Counted from the stretch's first letter, positions 20,847 to 33,083 are shown. The stretch is 64,000 bases of DNA from Hypomyces perniciosus (GCA_008477525.1 SPDT01000001.1:1674001-1738000), one strand, 5' to 3'. Numbers and translations are program-made. The notes: generated by a model from the sequence alone, not told the origin.

Positions 20847-23800
20847 GGTGAAGGAGGCTGGATACGAGCTGACACAAGGAAAAGGACCCGCGGATTTGTT
20901 GATAGACTAGACTGATAATAGCAGTGAAGTGCTGTAACGCCGAGCACTTGTACTGTCCTGTCCGTACGAAGTACTACTCTGTCCTCGTATAAGATTCGCA
21001 CCTGCGTGCATACGCTCGCTCTCCTGTCGCTGCAACAACGTTGGGTTCCCTTTCGACCTACGGAGTAGCATGTTTCGATTTGTTTCCCGCATGTCCCCAA
21101 CTAGGAATAACTGGGTATTATTTGCATACACCATGAAAGATTTCTGGCAATCCAGATAGTACGAAGTACGAAGTACACACGGAGTATCGTACCCGACACC
21201 ATTACGTAGCCCAGGTACTAGTCCGTAGCAGCAGTAGGCGTAGAAACTAACAACATGAAGGCTTACCTCAATGTGGCAAGCTAGAGCGCTAAATGTTAGC
21301 TGCCTTTGTAGCCGCAAAGACCGCGCGTGTCTTGCCCTGTTCGGAACCAACGCTTCAATGCTATTTTTGCTCCTCCGGACGGACTCTCACTTCCGTTCGC
21401 CAAAAACACATCATCCCGCTCTTGTCTCTGCTCTCACCACGTTTCGATGCCTTCAGCTGTCTCCCGCCCAGCCACCATCACATCACTGCGACCCGCAAAC
21501 GACAAATCACAAACCACGCCCGCAGAGTATTATGACGACACGGTTTGTACGAAGTACTCCGTACGAAGCACGAGTACAGAGATGCTCCGTATATCCCCTT
21601 TTTTTTTCTCGGCAGCGCCGCGCCGCGCCGCACCGGCTGTTTGTCAGGGTCCCCCCCCCCCTTCAAGGCGTCTCGTATTCTGTGGTAATCTGTGCTGCCA
21701 AGAGGCATATTGCTTCGTACGCTTCGGTACAAAACTAGTGTGTACTATGGATTCGTTGGTGACATCAGTCCATGGACTTTGATAGCGAAACAGTTCAGTG
21801 GGACCTGAGCCTGCTGATCTGATCCATGGATTAATCCCCTGTTGGCGTACCGGGTACGGAGCACGGAGCACGGCCGCCACGGACAGTCACCAAATCCAGC
21901 CGCACACTATTACGGGGCAAAACAAACAGTGTTGCCGTTGCCGAGAACTGCATCCTGGTAAGAGTGAGGGATCCATTATTACCAGAGCCGAGAAGCAGAT
22001 CCCAGATCCACAGGTGATAGTAATACTCCGGACGAAGTTCTCCGTAGGCATTTGATAGTGTATACGAAGTACTACTAGTAGTATCAACTCTCCTCGATTT
22101 GCTTGCGAAATGTCGCCATCCCGTTGCGGCGGCACGAAAAGATTAGCTCACAGCCACTAAACCGACCCTGCGTCTTAAGGGCTGCCTCTCTTTTATCATG
22201 ATCCCACAAACGGACATGACGGATCAAGCAAACGCCGCAGTACCGCCAGTTCAAGAGATAGCCCTATCAGCTCTCGCTGATCGACCATGCAGCCACGGGC
22301 TCTAAAGGCATAGGCTTATTCCATGCTCTGATGTTGTCTATCACGGCATATCGGCAATGGCCAAGCCTTTTATCTACGTACGAGTAAGTTGGTTTCGATC
22401 ATTGTTATCTCTGCATATGTACTTCGTACGTGACATGGATCCAGACGCTCCAGCCCTGTCTACAAGTAACATTAATTTGTTACAGATTCCGGTTTTCCGG
22501 CCCTGTCACGAAGTATACTTTGTATACCTATTTTACGAATATATTTGGGTTGTTCTCGCTAAGCACCCAAGCCAGCATGCACAGTGGCCAGCCATCCTTT
22601 CATGGACTATGGATTTGCGAACGACGTGGTCCGAATCAGTAACCGGAATCGCGGGTCGAGAATCTGGATTCTTCCCAATTTGAACCTCAGCAACCTTGTT
22701 GAATTTATGGGGGCGGCGCCAAGCTTAATTTCTGGCAACAACTGAGCCACCCTGTTTTGGCAATGTTTCCGGCACCCTTGTCCCTTGTTACGCCTTACAT
22801 ATTACAAGGTATACATGCAGGTTGTTGGAGGTGAGACAATCTATCGACCAAGGCGTCGTGGCACGCGTGGGGGACTCCCTGCTTGACCGAACACCTCATG
22901 GTTATCATGAGATATGTTTTGAACAATTGATTCGCGCAAGTTGCGAAACGCATGCAGGTCCAACATCGTTCTGAGAGATACCGACAAGCAACAAGCGGGC
23001 CAGATAAGACATTTCATTCGACTTGAGTCGCTTGATGCGAGCCCTGGTGCAACCATCCACGATAAGCCCCAAGGGCTTGCTGTCTTTTTTTTTCAGCTCT
23101 TCAGGATTTGTTACGCCGCATGGGTAACAAAACCCCTGGTTGCTGAGATATTTTTGAGCTGACAGGCCGGGTCAAGGACTGGACTCCTTCGAGGCCCACA
23201 CCCCACGATCTATTGAAGTCTGTGTTAACCACGTTACGGACTGGGGTTCGGTCCAGCACACGTACTCGTACGGAGTACGGAGTACAAAGCCTCAAAACTG
23301 CTGCGTTGAGCGAAATATTACCGAAGAGCATGGCTAGTATTGATCACCTATCGCATGTTATATATAAGGTACGGGTATGTATGAGTGCTTCCCCGTATGT
23401 GACCATGCATGATTCGACATACATGGCAGAGTTGCACTGAGCATACCCCGATGATACTTTGTCCACACCTTTATGCACGGGTTTGGGCCAAGGAAAATTC
23501 ACACCTCGGAGAAAAAACATGCTTTAGCGGGCTGGTCCGCGGTGGATCTATTGTTGTCTTTTTTTGGTGCGCTCAACAGCCTCATTATTGACTCTCAGCC
23601 CAATAGGGATGCGTTGTCACCGCTGTTGGCAGCGCATCCGACATTCACGGATCACATTCCGGTGGAACAGGATCCGCGGCGCGGAATTAGTGGTCGCTTG
23701 ACAGAAAGGTATTAAGGGTGGTGGCACTCATTTGTGCTCACTGATAAGGAAAAATGAACATGCAGCCGGCGCCATGGCGTTTAAATGGCTCGATAAGCCA

Positions 23801-25067
23801 GGAACATGCGGAAACAGTAGGTTATCAATGGCTCGTAATTTATGGCGGGAGAGATATGCAGGATGGCGAGCATCCGGAAGCAGCGGAGTGTGGCAGAGGG
23901 GTCCATAATGATGTCTTTGGGTAACCGTGACAATGCCACCTTGTCTGCGGTACGGGATGTTGCTTACCAGGTTGTTATCTTTGGCATTATCGGGCGCAGA
24001 CTCATGGTTTCACAGGTTGCCTGAAGCTAAAGAAACATGCAAGATTTCTTACTTGGAGCAGAAATCCGGAAATCTTGGAACCACCTTGACTTTGTGCTTA
24101 CTGGGATAAGGCATCTGTCGATGGATATGCCGAGTCATATAAACCAGGCGGGTTCGATATGGGCCATTCTACTACGATCCCTTTTATCTCCCCCACCCTC
24201 CCATTAGAACGGGTTTCTTCCACGATAAGAATTTGAACATTCATTGGGCTATCACCTTGGTCAATTCCCCACGATGGCGAGAGACAATTGAACGAAATAC
24301 GTACAAATAGTTATGAGACGATAGTGGAATAAGGTCCCGAGTGGGGGATACGCCGCCTGTGTGAGGCCATTCTAATGCTCAAAATCTCATAAAAAATCGC
24401 GTTCGTTGGTTCTCATCCGCTTGGGCTCTTAGACAGGAGCAAAGATTCTAACACCTTGAGGCAAGTCCAGGTTATGCCGAAAAAGGTAGGTCAGCCGGAT
24501 AATGTGATCATCTGGAGGTATAGTCCCATGGAAACCAGCCTGCGAGAGTAAGTATATTAATGCAGAAACATCTGGTTGGTTTTTATGCCAGACTATAAAT
24601 GCAGTCATCATATGTACTTCGTAATCCCACATTCTTTGATGATTGTAGCTTCTTGAGTAGGACTAACCTGTATACCTGTGGATCCTCCCTCTTGATTAAA
24701 TCTAAATTAACTGCAGCAGCATGTTCCAAGACAGGTGGATTAGTACGGAATTTCTATAATATATTACGACATACCTTTATTAACTTTGCCAGGATTATTT
24801 GAAAATACTTCAGCCTGTCTATCAATTGAGATGTTTGTTGGTCTTGCAGCGCCAGCCTCCGCTAGAGAAGCAGCTCGTAATGTACCAGTTGTATTGGTCA
24901 ACAAACACCAACTCGGTAATATCTGACACCTTGCTAGCAACAGTAACATATGTCTTCGCATCGGCCGTTGCTTCGCTTTCTTTGTTTTGTGTAGCATCAT
25001 CCTAAATTGTAGGATTGTCGCCTTCCTCGTCTTCTTCGCCATCTCTCTCACCCTCTTTATCATCCTT

Positions 25068-25760
25068 TCAAATACACTGGGCTCCAATACTTCGATTTGA
25101 GTTGTCTGGGTCGGTAGTAAGAGCGGCTACGTTGGTAAAATTTGGCTTTCTTTGATATATGTTAAAACAACGGGCAACGGATCTGGCACCGAGGCCTGTC
25201 AGCTTCCCAACTAACACCTTCCCTTCTTCAGGGAGGGGTCTATCCTGGACAATGGCTGTGAAAAAATCCTCAAGGCTTTCGATCACCCCATGCCCATATC
25301 GAGCCAAAAACCCTTGAGGGTTCTTGAAAGCATGCTCGAGTTCGAGATTCGCCTTTTTTCGTCGGTAGCAAAACCACCCGATGACTTGTGTTCTTGAGCA
25401 GCCAGTCTGCAGAAAAAGTGAGGCTATTTCTTCTTCCGTTGGCCAGAGACGACCGCTATAAGCTAGAATCCAATCTTCAAGAATAGCCTTGGATTTCGAG
25501 TGTTTGGACAAACGCCTTTGTTTTTGTTGAGGGTTATCCCTTGCATGTTAGCCTCGCCATGCTTGTATCGTAACTGCTTGGCCCGTTTCCTGACTTGCTC
25601 CTGGTCCTAGCCCATTTGCTGCGCAATCACCTCTCTCTCTGGCTTGGTTGGGAGGCGGTCGTTCTGGGAACGTAGCTAACCTAGAATAAACCCGGATGCT
25701 TCGCTACGTTATTGACCCATAATGCAACTAGTCCACAAGGATGATTGGTCATAGGATTCA
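25068..25760 (-). pseudogene. Decayed homeodomain-like gene
   Basis: An open frame at 25511-25068 translates to a homeodomain-like helix-turn-helix: EDWILAYSGRLWPTEEEI, then a TGCSRTQVIGWFCYRRKK recognition-helix motif. The WF and RRKK positions match the homeodomain third helix, but the normally invariant Asn after WFx is Tyr. Just upstream (25760-25512), a second similar segment can be read (PTKPEREVIAQQMG, in-frame stop, DQEQVRKRAKQLRY). This suggests a tandem-homeodomain ancestor broken by stops and frameshifts. No intact start or full-length frame exists. The AT-rich setting fits decay, possibly by repeat-induced point mutation. The family call rests on motif likeness only. Confidence 0.4.
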
Positions 25761-26080
25761 TCAAAGAAGCTAAACAAGTTGGCAACTTTAACCGGGTTCT
25801 AGAGGACAATGACCCAGAGTTGCGAGGGCGTCTCTTCAGACATATTCTGTGGATCCTGAAAATCCGCGGGTGCTGAGTGTGAGGATGGTGTGTGGTGGCT
25901 GGTCACTGTATGGCAAAATAGGGCGTTGGCGCTCGAAATGCAATCTATTATACCTAATTATATGAAGTTCAATATTATCGCCATTACCGAATAGACTATA
26001 AAGTGAATACTGGACTTCGTAGGAAGCACACGGTATTATAATTATGTTCGCTGGAGTCGAGACTGCAGCGATGCTAAGGT

Positions 26081-26086
26081 TATAAT
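26081..26086 (+). promoter_or_regulatory. TATA element of the U6 gene
   Basis: TATAAT lies 28 bp before the predicted U6 start, the normal spacing for a Pol III U6 TATA box. Confidence 0.6.
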
Positions 26087-26141
26087 GTAAAATTTCCCTT
26101 GATCTAACGTCCTTCGGGACATTTGGTCAATTTGAAACGAT

Positions 26142-26201
26142 GTAAGTGCTTACACCCGTGGTGGTCGGGAGTTCGAACCGCGATGCTGACAATTTTCACA
26201 G
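26142..26201 (+). other. Spliceosomal intron inside U6 snRNA
   Basis: This 60-nt mRNA-type intron sits directly before the ACAGAG box. U6 introns are known in fission yeast and some other fungi. It contains a TFIIIC B-box-like sequence, so it may be kept for promoter function. Confidence 0.88.
26170..26180 (+). promoter_or_regulatory. B-box-like element within the U6 intron
   Basis: AGTTCGAACCG matches the Pol III B-box consensus GGTTCGANTCC at its GTTCGA core, with mismatches at the ends. In fission yeast the U6 B box also lies in the intron. Use here is inference. Confidence 0.55.
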
Positions 26202-26265
26202 ACAGAGAAGATTAGCATGGCCCCTGCACTAAGGATGACACGCTCAATCAAAGAGAAGCTACCAA

Positions 26266-26272
26266 TTTTTTT
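26266..26272 (+). terminator. Pol III T-run terminator of U6
   Basis: Seven consecutive T residues end the U6 gene, as expected for RNA polymerase III. Confidence 0.8.
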
Positions 26273-28031
26273 CCTCTTCATTCTTCTTGAATGAATGCTA
26301 TTGGACTATGGTGGTTTTTTTTGAACCTTGAGGATATTACTGTGTGGATGGCAGGGTAACAATTCCCATGTCAATCTATCTTACTATCTTATTACCAGCT
26401 TCAATGCGCCTTCGCCTATCTGTTGATATTCTACCTCGTACTCTGTACCCGAATTATATCTACCGCTATAGCGTGTCGCCCATGTTACCTTTTTTGTAGT
26501 CCGGAGTCGGATTTATATTACGGTCACGGTTGTGGCCAGGCTGGACAGCTCAAGAGGTCTATCTCAGTAAATACATCACCATGTATGAAGAATCTTCAAT
26601 CTCATATCACACGGAAAGTGTCTTATTGATATATTTCACTTTTATGAGTCGATGCGAGTCAAAAAGGACATGGCGAACCTTCAATCAACACAGAGAGAAT
26701 TCATGCACTTAGCTTCCGGGGTCTACTCGTCATGATGTATTTTTGACCGACTCAGTCGAAAATGACGAGTCCGTTTTGGGCATCCATTGCTCTTTTTGAG
26801 ACATCAATGACGAAGTAGGGAATAAAAATGAACCCGTTTCTTCATGCTTGCCCTTTGGGCTGTTGCATTGGACCCTCCTTGCACTTGAAGCAACCCTGCT
26901 TACCCGCGACTACTGCGGAGTACAACATTTGGTTCAACTCCTGAGACATAATTGGCTTGCAATGAGTCATTTTCGAATAGAATTGGAAAAGGGACCGCTA
27001 GCTGCAAGGGAAACTCAAGGGATGAGGATGTTTAAACTATTTCGCGTTGCCATATATGTTCTAACAGCCCACCTCAGCCTTGGAGACCACTCGTGCGTAC
27101 CTTAGTAATAATCTTTGGCTCAAATTCGACGCGTCTGTAGACTAGAAAGTAGGGTAAATCCTGCTGCAATTTTCTTTTCTAGAAGAGGTTTTCTTTGCAA
27201 GGGGCTTTCAACTACGTCTTTGACTGGAGAGAAAATGTGGCCAATAAAATAAAATAAAGTTCAGGGTGTGTCGATTCCAAAGTACTAGAAGGTTGTATGA
27301 CGACTGATGTGGAGATAGCGGAGTACCCGTGTAGCGAGACAGGTTTCACGTCCTGGAATGTCAAATGTCAATTAAGGTGCTAATGATTAAAGAAGTCGTC
27401 GTCCAATGTCGTACATCGTGGCAGTCACCAACAAGATCCTAGTTATCGGACAATGGTAATCCCTTAGCAGTAATTATTTCCCTTCACAGTAAATCCGTTT
27501 GACATGTTCCATTCGGGGTGACTATACCACGATGCTCTTATCCAATCTTCCTGCCCCGCATTCTGTTGAAAACCAAGGCTCAACAACTGGATCATATCAT
27601 CCATTAATTGACGCTCGTTGATAGTGATTCCATAGGTGGCAGCGAAAAGGAAGCAAAGAGGCCGGTTTTAATAGACATTGTGCTAGGAGTGACGCGTTTT
27701 AATGATTATCGAAAGGTTTATGAGGTCGGTTGAAATGTGTGATACGGGGGAAATCTGACTGATCCAGTTGCAGGTTAGAAGTGCAAGAGCTCTCTTGTAT
27801 AAAAATTACTAAAAGATACAAAAGCCTACTCATACTTGTAAATACAAGGCTATAATCTTGCTAAAACTAAAAGATTTGAAACAACATATTGTCTGATATG
27901 ATAGTACTCCGTCCTGTCATATTATTAGTTATTAATTGTATTACTCAGCTTATTAAGCATATATATAAGCAGTCTAGGACCTCGTATCACCTTATACCAA
28001 GCTGCATGAACTAACTAGTAGCAGCAACTTC

Positions 28032-28128
28032 TAGAAGAATTTATACAGTTTCGTCAGATATCAGCAGATAGCAGAAGTGATTTTCAGGATAATTTCCACA
28101 GCTTTGTCAGACATAAGCTAACAGCAGC
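28032..28128. repeat. Imperfect direct repeat, about 53-bp period
   Basis: Two copies of a unit containing ACAG(T/C)TT(C/T)GTCAGA followed by AGCAG motifs lie about 53 bp apart (near 28046 and 28098). Confidence 0.5.
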
Positions 28129-29499
28129 AATATGTGCTATGACTAGCTTAATTAGACGGTATACAGTCGAAGACCAATATTGAGTAAAATATTAATCACT
28201 AATATAAAAGTCAACTCCCGTTCATCAAAAACCTAAGATCTAATTATCTTTATCTACATCTCCATACTTCTTACTACTCACAAAATCACGTTATCACTAC
28301 TTTCAACTGCTACAATGAAGTTGTTTACGCCCTACTCGATCTTCCTTATGATTGAGGCCCCAACTGCAACAATACATATTAGTTGAATTGAAGCTGTTAT
28401 CTCTTAAGAATACCTTATGATACGCAGCGCGTATTTAACTTTCTTTTTATCCTTAGCTTTACCCTAGAAAAAACACACATCAATTGGTAGCAAGATAGCT
28501 TTTTCGATCACAAGACGTTTGTATACACACCAAACCGTTAACTAAATAGCCTTGAATCTCGTCCTTGCTACTTCCCACACCCAGCCACATTTGTTTGCGT
28601 GTTTCTGGCGAAAGTGCGGTGTTGTTTGTTCGTAGTAAGCTTGGTCTTGATATCGTCTGCGTGGTCTGAGATAGGATTGGAAAGACTAACGTATGTACGG
28701 AGTAGTGCTCCGCACTACGCATGTACGAGTAGTAGTATGTATGCAGATCCGATCCAAGATTCTTCTAATGGTTCGGGAAGAAAACCCCTGCAATTTCAGT
28801 TTCACGGCGGCTGCCAAGAGGCGGTAATACATAAGGTAATACGAAGTACTAGTTCGTGCATTGTCGTATCGAGTTGGGGACCAGATCAAACTTGAAGGGT
28901 TTTTGGGGTGGCTTGGGCAGCGTCACGTGACGCGGTGACGTGCTTCGTTGGGCGGCGAAAGAGGACCAGAAGAGAAACTTGCGCGTTAGTAACAACAGCA
29001 TTGGCTTTTGCATGTCAACAAGTCGTCATACATGTGAATTATAAGGTTAATCCGTGTTAAATACACAACCGGGTCCAAATGTATTTTTATAATACTACCA
29101 CTAGTACGAAGTACTGGTACCTAGGTAGTAATATATAGTAGTATAGATAATAGATACAGGTACTCCAACTGCCTATCTGGTATCAGTAGTACTAGTAGCT
29201 GCACATAGTGTACCCACGGACCAGGTGCCAGCGCAGGCCAGGGTCGCATTGTGGAAGCCTAACACTGCCAGAACCGCCAGAACCACGGCCAGAAGCACTC
29301 CCAGAAGCGCTTGATTACTCCACCGCCAACAAAGCCGCCGCCCGTGGTCACGCGCTTCGCCCACTTCAATCCGTCGTCAAACTCGACAGCGTCAAATCGC
29401 CCATCACACTCATACGTTCCGCTGCGGAGGATCCTCAGCAAACGGCACTTCGTCCCGCTCCGTCGCGCACACGCAGCCTCGGCCTCTGCGCTCTCCTCG

Positions 29500-29620
29500 C
29501 GCGTGCCCTATCTCTTTCTTTCTCTTTCTTTCTCTGTCGTCCTCTCTCTCTGCCGGTCGCCGTCGCCGTCGCCGTCGCCGTCGCCTGTCTGCCCGTCTGT
29601 CTGTCTGTCGTGTCCTTTTT
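29500..29620 (+). promoter_or_regulatory. Pyrimidine-rich tract upstream of PP4R3
   Basis: CTTT/CTCT runs and a GTCGCC hexamer array (about 29555-29585) lie 500-600 bp before the PP4R3 ATG. CT-rich blocks commonly mark promoters and transcription starts of constitutive filamentous-fungal genes. Confidence 0.45.
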
Positions 29621-30115
29621 GCGGGACCCTTTCGCCTCGCCTGTTGACCCAGGTTCCCGTTTCTCCCCGTCGCGCAGACTCGATTCGCTGTGCCTTTTTT
29701 GGGGTTCGGTAGCCGTAGCCGCAGCCGCCGCAGACCACCCTCTTGTCGCTCTGAAGCCCGATCCACTGCCCGACCTTGCCCGCAGCTGCCGCAACGCAAC
29801 CCAGCAGTCCCTCGACCCGACAAAACGTGTGTGTGCCTGTGTGTGTCTTTGCATGGCGTAGAGAAAACAAACTCGCTTCCTACGTCACTCTGCAAATACT
29901 AAGCCGGCCCGACCGATCGACCGATCCCCCCCCCGGAAGAAACTCGCGCGCCCCCGTCTGCCGGGCGCATCACGCAAGGAACCGTGGCGGCGCTTACGAT
30001 TTTGAGTCAAACCGAGACCACGTCCGAACTGTCCTTGCAGCAACACCTCGAACTCACGCCGGATCTGGTCGCGTATCACACCCAGCTCGCTACGGGGGCG
30101 GATCCTGAGCCGTTG

Positions 30116-33083
30116 ATGATGGCACAGCCGGTGCCTCATCAGGCAACGGACAAGAAGCGCGTCAAGGTCTACGAGCTGCGCAACAATGACTGGTTCGATC
30201 GCGGCACTGGTTTCTGCACCGCGGCATTTGCGACCGTATGTCTCTCCACTCTGCTCCTCGACATCAACACCCACCTTCTTCTTGCCTTTGCTTTCTTCGT
30301 CCTCTTCTCATCCTCGTCCCCCACCACTTATCTTGCTTATCTATCATTTTTGCTGACTCCATCCCGTCGCTCGTAATCTAGACCGAAGATGGCCGCAAGG
30401 ACCCCCGCGTTATCGTCGAATCCGAGGATCAGCCCGAGCGACTTCTCCTAGAGACCAAGATTCAGAAGGAGGATGGCTTTCAGAAGCAGCAAGGCAAGGC
30501 GCATTGTTACGCATCAGTCATATCGTGACATCATTCGGCTAACGAAAACCCGACAGAAACACTCATCGTATGGCAAGAGCCTGGTAGTGGTGTTGACATG
30601 GCCCTCAGCTTCCAAGAGGCCGAGGGCTGTGCCATGATATGGTTGGTTTCCCGCCTTCTCCCTCAGTTTTGAGGCAAAGTTACTGACTACGAGGATAGGC
30701 GATTTGTCAACAGCGTCCAGCAGACGTTCCAGAATAGCCTTGCTGGCGCAGGTATGATGCAATTGCTCTTGTCAAGTCAAACCACCAATGCTAAACTAAA
30801 CCTGCAGATGATGGCCTTTCTGATGACCTTGCTATTGATGTCCCTACAACCATCAACCTCCCTGCCGCCGAACTTGGAAATCTCGCAGAGATCGATACTA
30901 GCATGCGCATCATGGGCTCGACATCTAATGGTCGCGAAGCCCTAGCCAAATTTATTATGACTGATGATTACATTGGCAAACTCATTCCTCTCGTCGAGAT
31001 GGCCGAAGACCTTGAGAGCCTACCCGATCTACATCGACTATGCAACATTATGAAGAACATCCTCCTTCTGAACGATACGTCCATTATTGAACACGCCGTA
31101 TCTGACGAATATCTGCTTGGAGTTGTCGGTGCGCTGGAATACGACCCGGACTTCCCCAGCCATAAAGCCAACCACCGCCACTGGCTTGACAACCAAGGGC
31201 GCTTCAAAGAAGTGGTACCCATTGAGGATGAACAAACCCGTCGAAAGATCCACCAAACATACCGTCTTCAATATCTCAAGGATGTTGTGCTAGCTAGGAT
31301 TCTGGATGATCCTACTTTCTCGGTGCTCAACTCGCTGATTTTCTTTAACCAAGTCGATATTGTTCAACACCTCCAATCGAACGCCGCATTCCTGGGCGAG
31401 CTTTTTGGCATCTTCAACTTACCCTTCCCCGACCCGAAGAAGCGGAAAGAGGCAGTTTTGTTCATACAACAGTGCTGTGCCATTGCCAAGAACATCCAGC
31501 CGCCTGCGCGCCAGTCCTTGTATAACAATTTTATTGCCCATGGTTTGCTTCAGGTCATTCACTTTGGCTTACGGAATGGCGATGTCGCAGTGCGAGTCGG
31601 AGCTACTGATATTCTAGTCTCCATCATCGACCATGACCCTCAAATGGTCCGTCAGACGATATACCGGCAGATGCACGAGGGCCAACCGTCACTCACAGAT
31701 TGGCTTATTGAGCTTCTTCTGGTTGAAGTTGACCTGGGCGTAAAGTCGCAAATATCAGAGGCACTCAAAGTCATCATGGATCTAGGAAGTCAGGCTCAAG
31801 GCCCCGAGAATTTCCCTAAAGCAAACGGCGAATTTGCTGGCAGGCCCAGACCCCAGTCGTCTGCTGATCCTCAGCAAGAGCTATTCTTGACACGCTTTTA
31901 CGAGCGTTCAGCCCCAAAACTTTTCAAGCCTCTTTTTGATCTGGAAAAGCGTTCTGACATGAACTTTCCTGTCCAAGAAGCCGCCATGTTCTCATATCTA
32001 GGGGAGATACTGTGCTTCTTCATCCGACAACACCACCGGTTCAGTCGGTACTTTGTCATGACCTACAATATTGCACAGCGAGTAGTCCTGCTTCTCAAAT
32101 GCCCCGAGAAGTATTTGCGACTAGGTATGTGACCTTTCTACTTTTTTTTTTTAAAATTTTTATTTTATTTTATTTATTTGAACAAACATAATCGATACTA
32201 ATCCCTGGTAGTTGCAATCCGGTTCTTCCGGTCGGTGATTGGACTGCAAGAAGAGTTTTATGTTAAGAATCTGATAGAGAAGGATGTGCTGGGCCCCGTA
32301 CTTGAGGTATTGGTCGAAACAATGCCACGAGACAACCTACTCAGCTCTGCCTGCCTTGAGCTTTTTGAGTACATTAGGAAGGAGAATCTCAAGGAGCTTG
32401 TGAAGCACTTGGTGGTGAATTATCGGGAACGCTTGGTTGCCCTGAACTATATGCCTACGTTCCGCGATCTCGTCTTGCGATACGACCAGACCCAAGGCTA
32501 CACAGCGAACATGGATTACTTCCTTGAAGCGGAGGAAGAAATCAACAAGAAGCCACCGCCAAATGGCAGGCTGATGGAGCATATTACGATCGATCCCCGC
32601 GAAGAGGAGTATTATGACGCATCCGATCCAGAAGATGAGAGCGAGGAACACCGCACAACGGGTGAGAAAACTCCTGCAGGCAATGGACCTACCACACCTT
32701 CCAAGCCTCTGGTCGATTACGCCTCTGATGAGGAAACTGATGAGGCTGTGAGTGCTGAAGGAGATAACCAGTCGAAAGACGGCAGCGAGAGCAGCATAGT
32801 GGGTAGTCCGAGCTCAAGTTTTGGAGGTGTCCCTCCACCGGAACGCCTATCCGAAAAGCGGCGACGGGAGGAAGACGAGGAGGATGAGCTGGGGAAGCTG
32901 ATGCAGAGCAAGCGACGCAACAGCAGCTCCGCAGAGTCCAACTCGTCCATTTCGTCCAGCCTTAGCCAAAGACGCAAGAGTTTCACCGCTGGGGCGGGCA
33001 ACGGTACTCCTAAGAAGATCGCGATTAGCCTCTCTCCGGCTTTGAGAACAGGAGGGGGTCCTAGGTCAGATGACCAGTCGTGA
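30116..33083 (+). CDS. PSY2: Protein phosphatase 4 regulatory subunit 3 (SMEK/Psy2)
   Basis: Six exons (30116-30235, 30382-30493, 30557-30641, 30699-30751, 30808-32124, 32212-33083) give 852 residues. PP4R3 targets the PP4 catalytic subunit to substrates in DNA damage recovery, including gamma-H2A dephosphorylation. The N-terminus (KRVKVYELRNNDWFDRGTG) is the PH/EVH1-like substrate-recognition domain. The SMK-1/DUF625 domain follows at about residues 155-350, then armadillo-like helices. The C-terminal 230 residues are acidic, Ser-rich and disordered, with KRR clusters that may be nuclear signals. Intron 2 uses a GC donor (G|GCAAGG at 30494), needed to give the family sequence QKQQ-ETLIVW. 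The start could be either of two adjacent ATGs. Convergent with the AAA ATPase gene. Confidence 0.94.
30494..30556 (+). other. GC-AG intron in PP4R3
   Basis: This 63-nt intron has a GCAAGG donor, a GCTAAC branch point and a GACAG acceptor. No GT donor nearby gives the conserved join. Confidence 0.8.

Larger units (their letters stand above)
19791..26080. other. Gene-poor region, dispersed motifs, decayed ORFs
   Basis: Six kilobases hold no intact protein gene. The first part is the promoter of the leftward hypothetical gene. An (AG)n tract lies at 20801-20843. Copies of the TACGAAGTA/TACGGAGTA motif cluster at 20736-24615, with at least 13 exact copies. A homeodomain-like relic lies at 25068-25760 (separate entry). 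The rest is short random-looking frames, and from about 24.4 kb on the DNA becomes AT-rich. Confidence 0.6.
26109..26270 (+). ncRNA. U6 spliceosomal snRNA, intron-containing
   Basis: U6 is the catalytic snRNA of the spliceosome and is made by RNA polymerase III. Exon 1 (26109-26141) has the 5' stem-loop GTCCTTCGGGAC and the segment TTTGGTCAATTTGAAACGAT. Exon 2 (26202 on) begins with the ACAGAG box and carries AAGATTAGCATGGCCCC, the AGGATGACACGC internal stem-loop region and a 3' end at a run of seven T (26266-26272), a Pol III terminator. The spliced RNA is about 102 nt, normal for fungi. The interruption of 60 nt (26142-26201) has a perfect GTAAGT donor, a GCTGAC branch point and a CACAG acceptor, and removing it restores the universal AACGAT-ACAGAG sequence. 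A TATA box lies at -28. Confidence 0.95.
26273..30115. other. AT-rich gene-poor tract and PP4R3 leader
   Basis: No gene is seen in the AT-rich part to about 28.5 kb. It contains an imperfect direct repeat (28032-28128). From 28.7 to 29.1 kb there are three dispersed motif copies. From 29.2 kb the sequence becomes GC- and pyrimidine-rich and forms the promoter and 5' leader of the PP4R3 gene. Confidence 0.6.

Noticed and set aside
26142..26201. tRNA gene suggested by the GTTCGAACC sequence
   Set aside because: No acceptor stem or anticodon arm can be formed; the sequence lies in the U6 intron.
29208..29861. 217-residue frame upstream of PP4R3
   Set aside because: It is the pyrimidine-rich promoter and leader; both strands are open because of biased composition.
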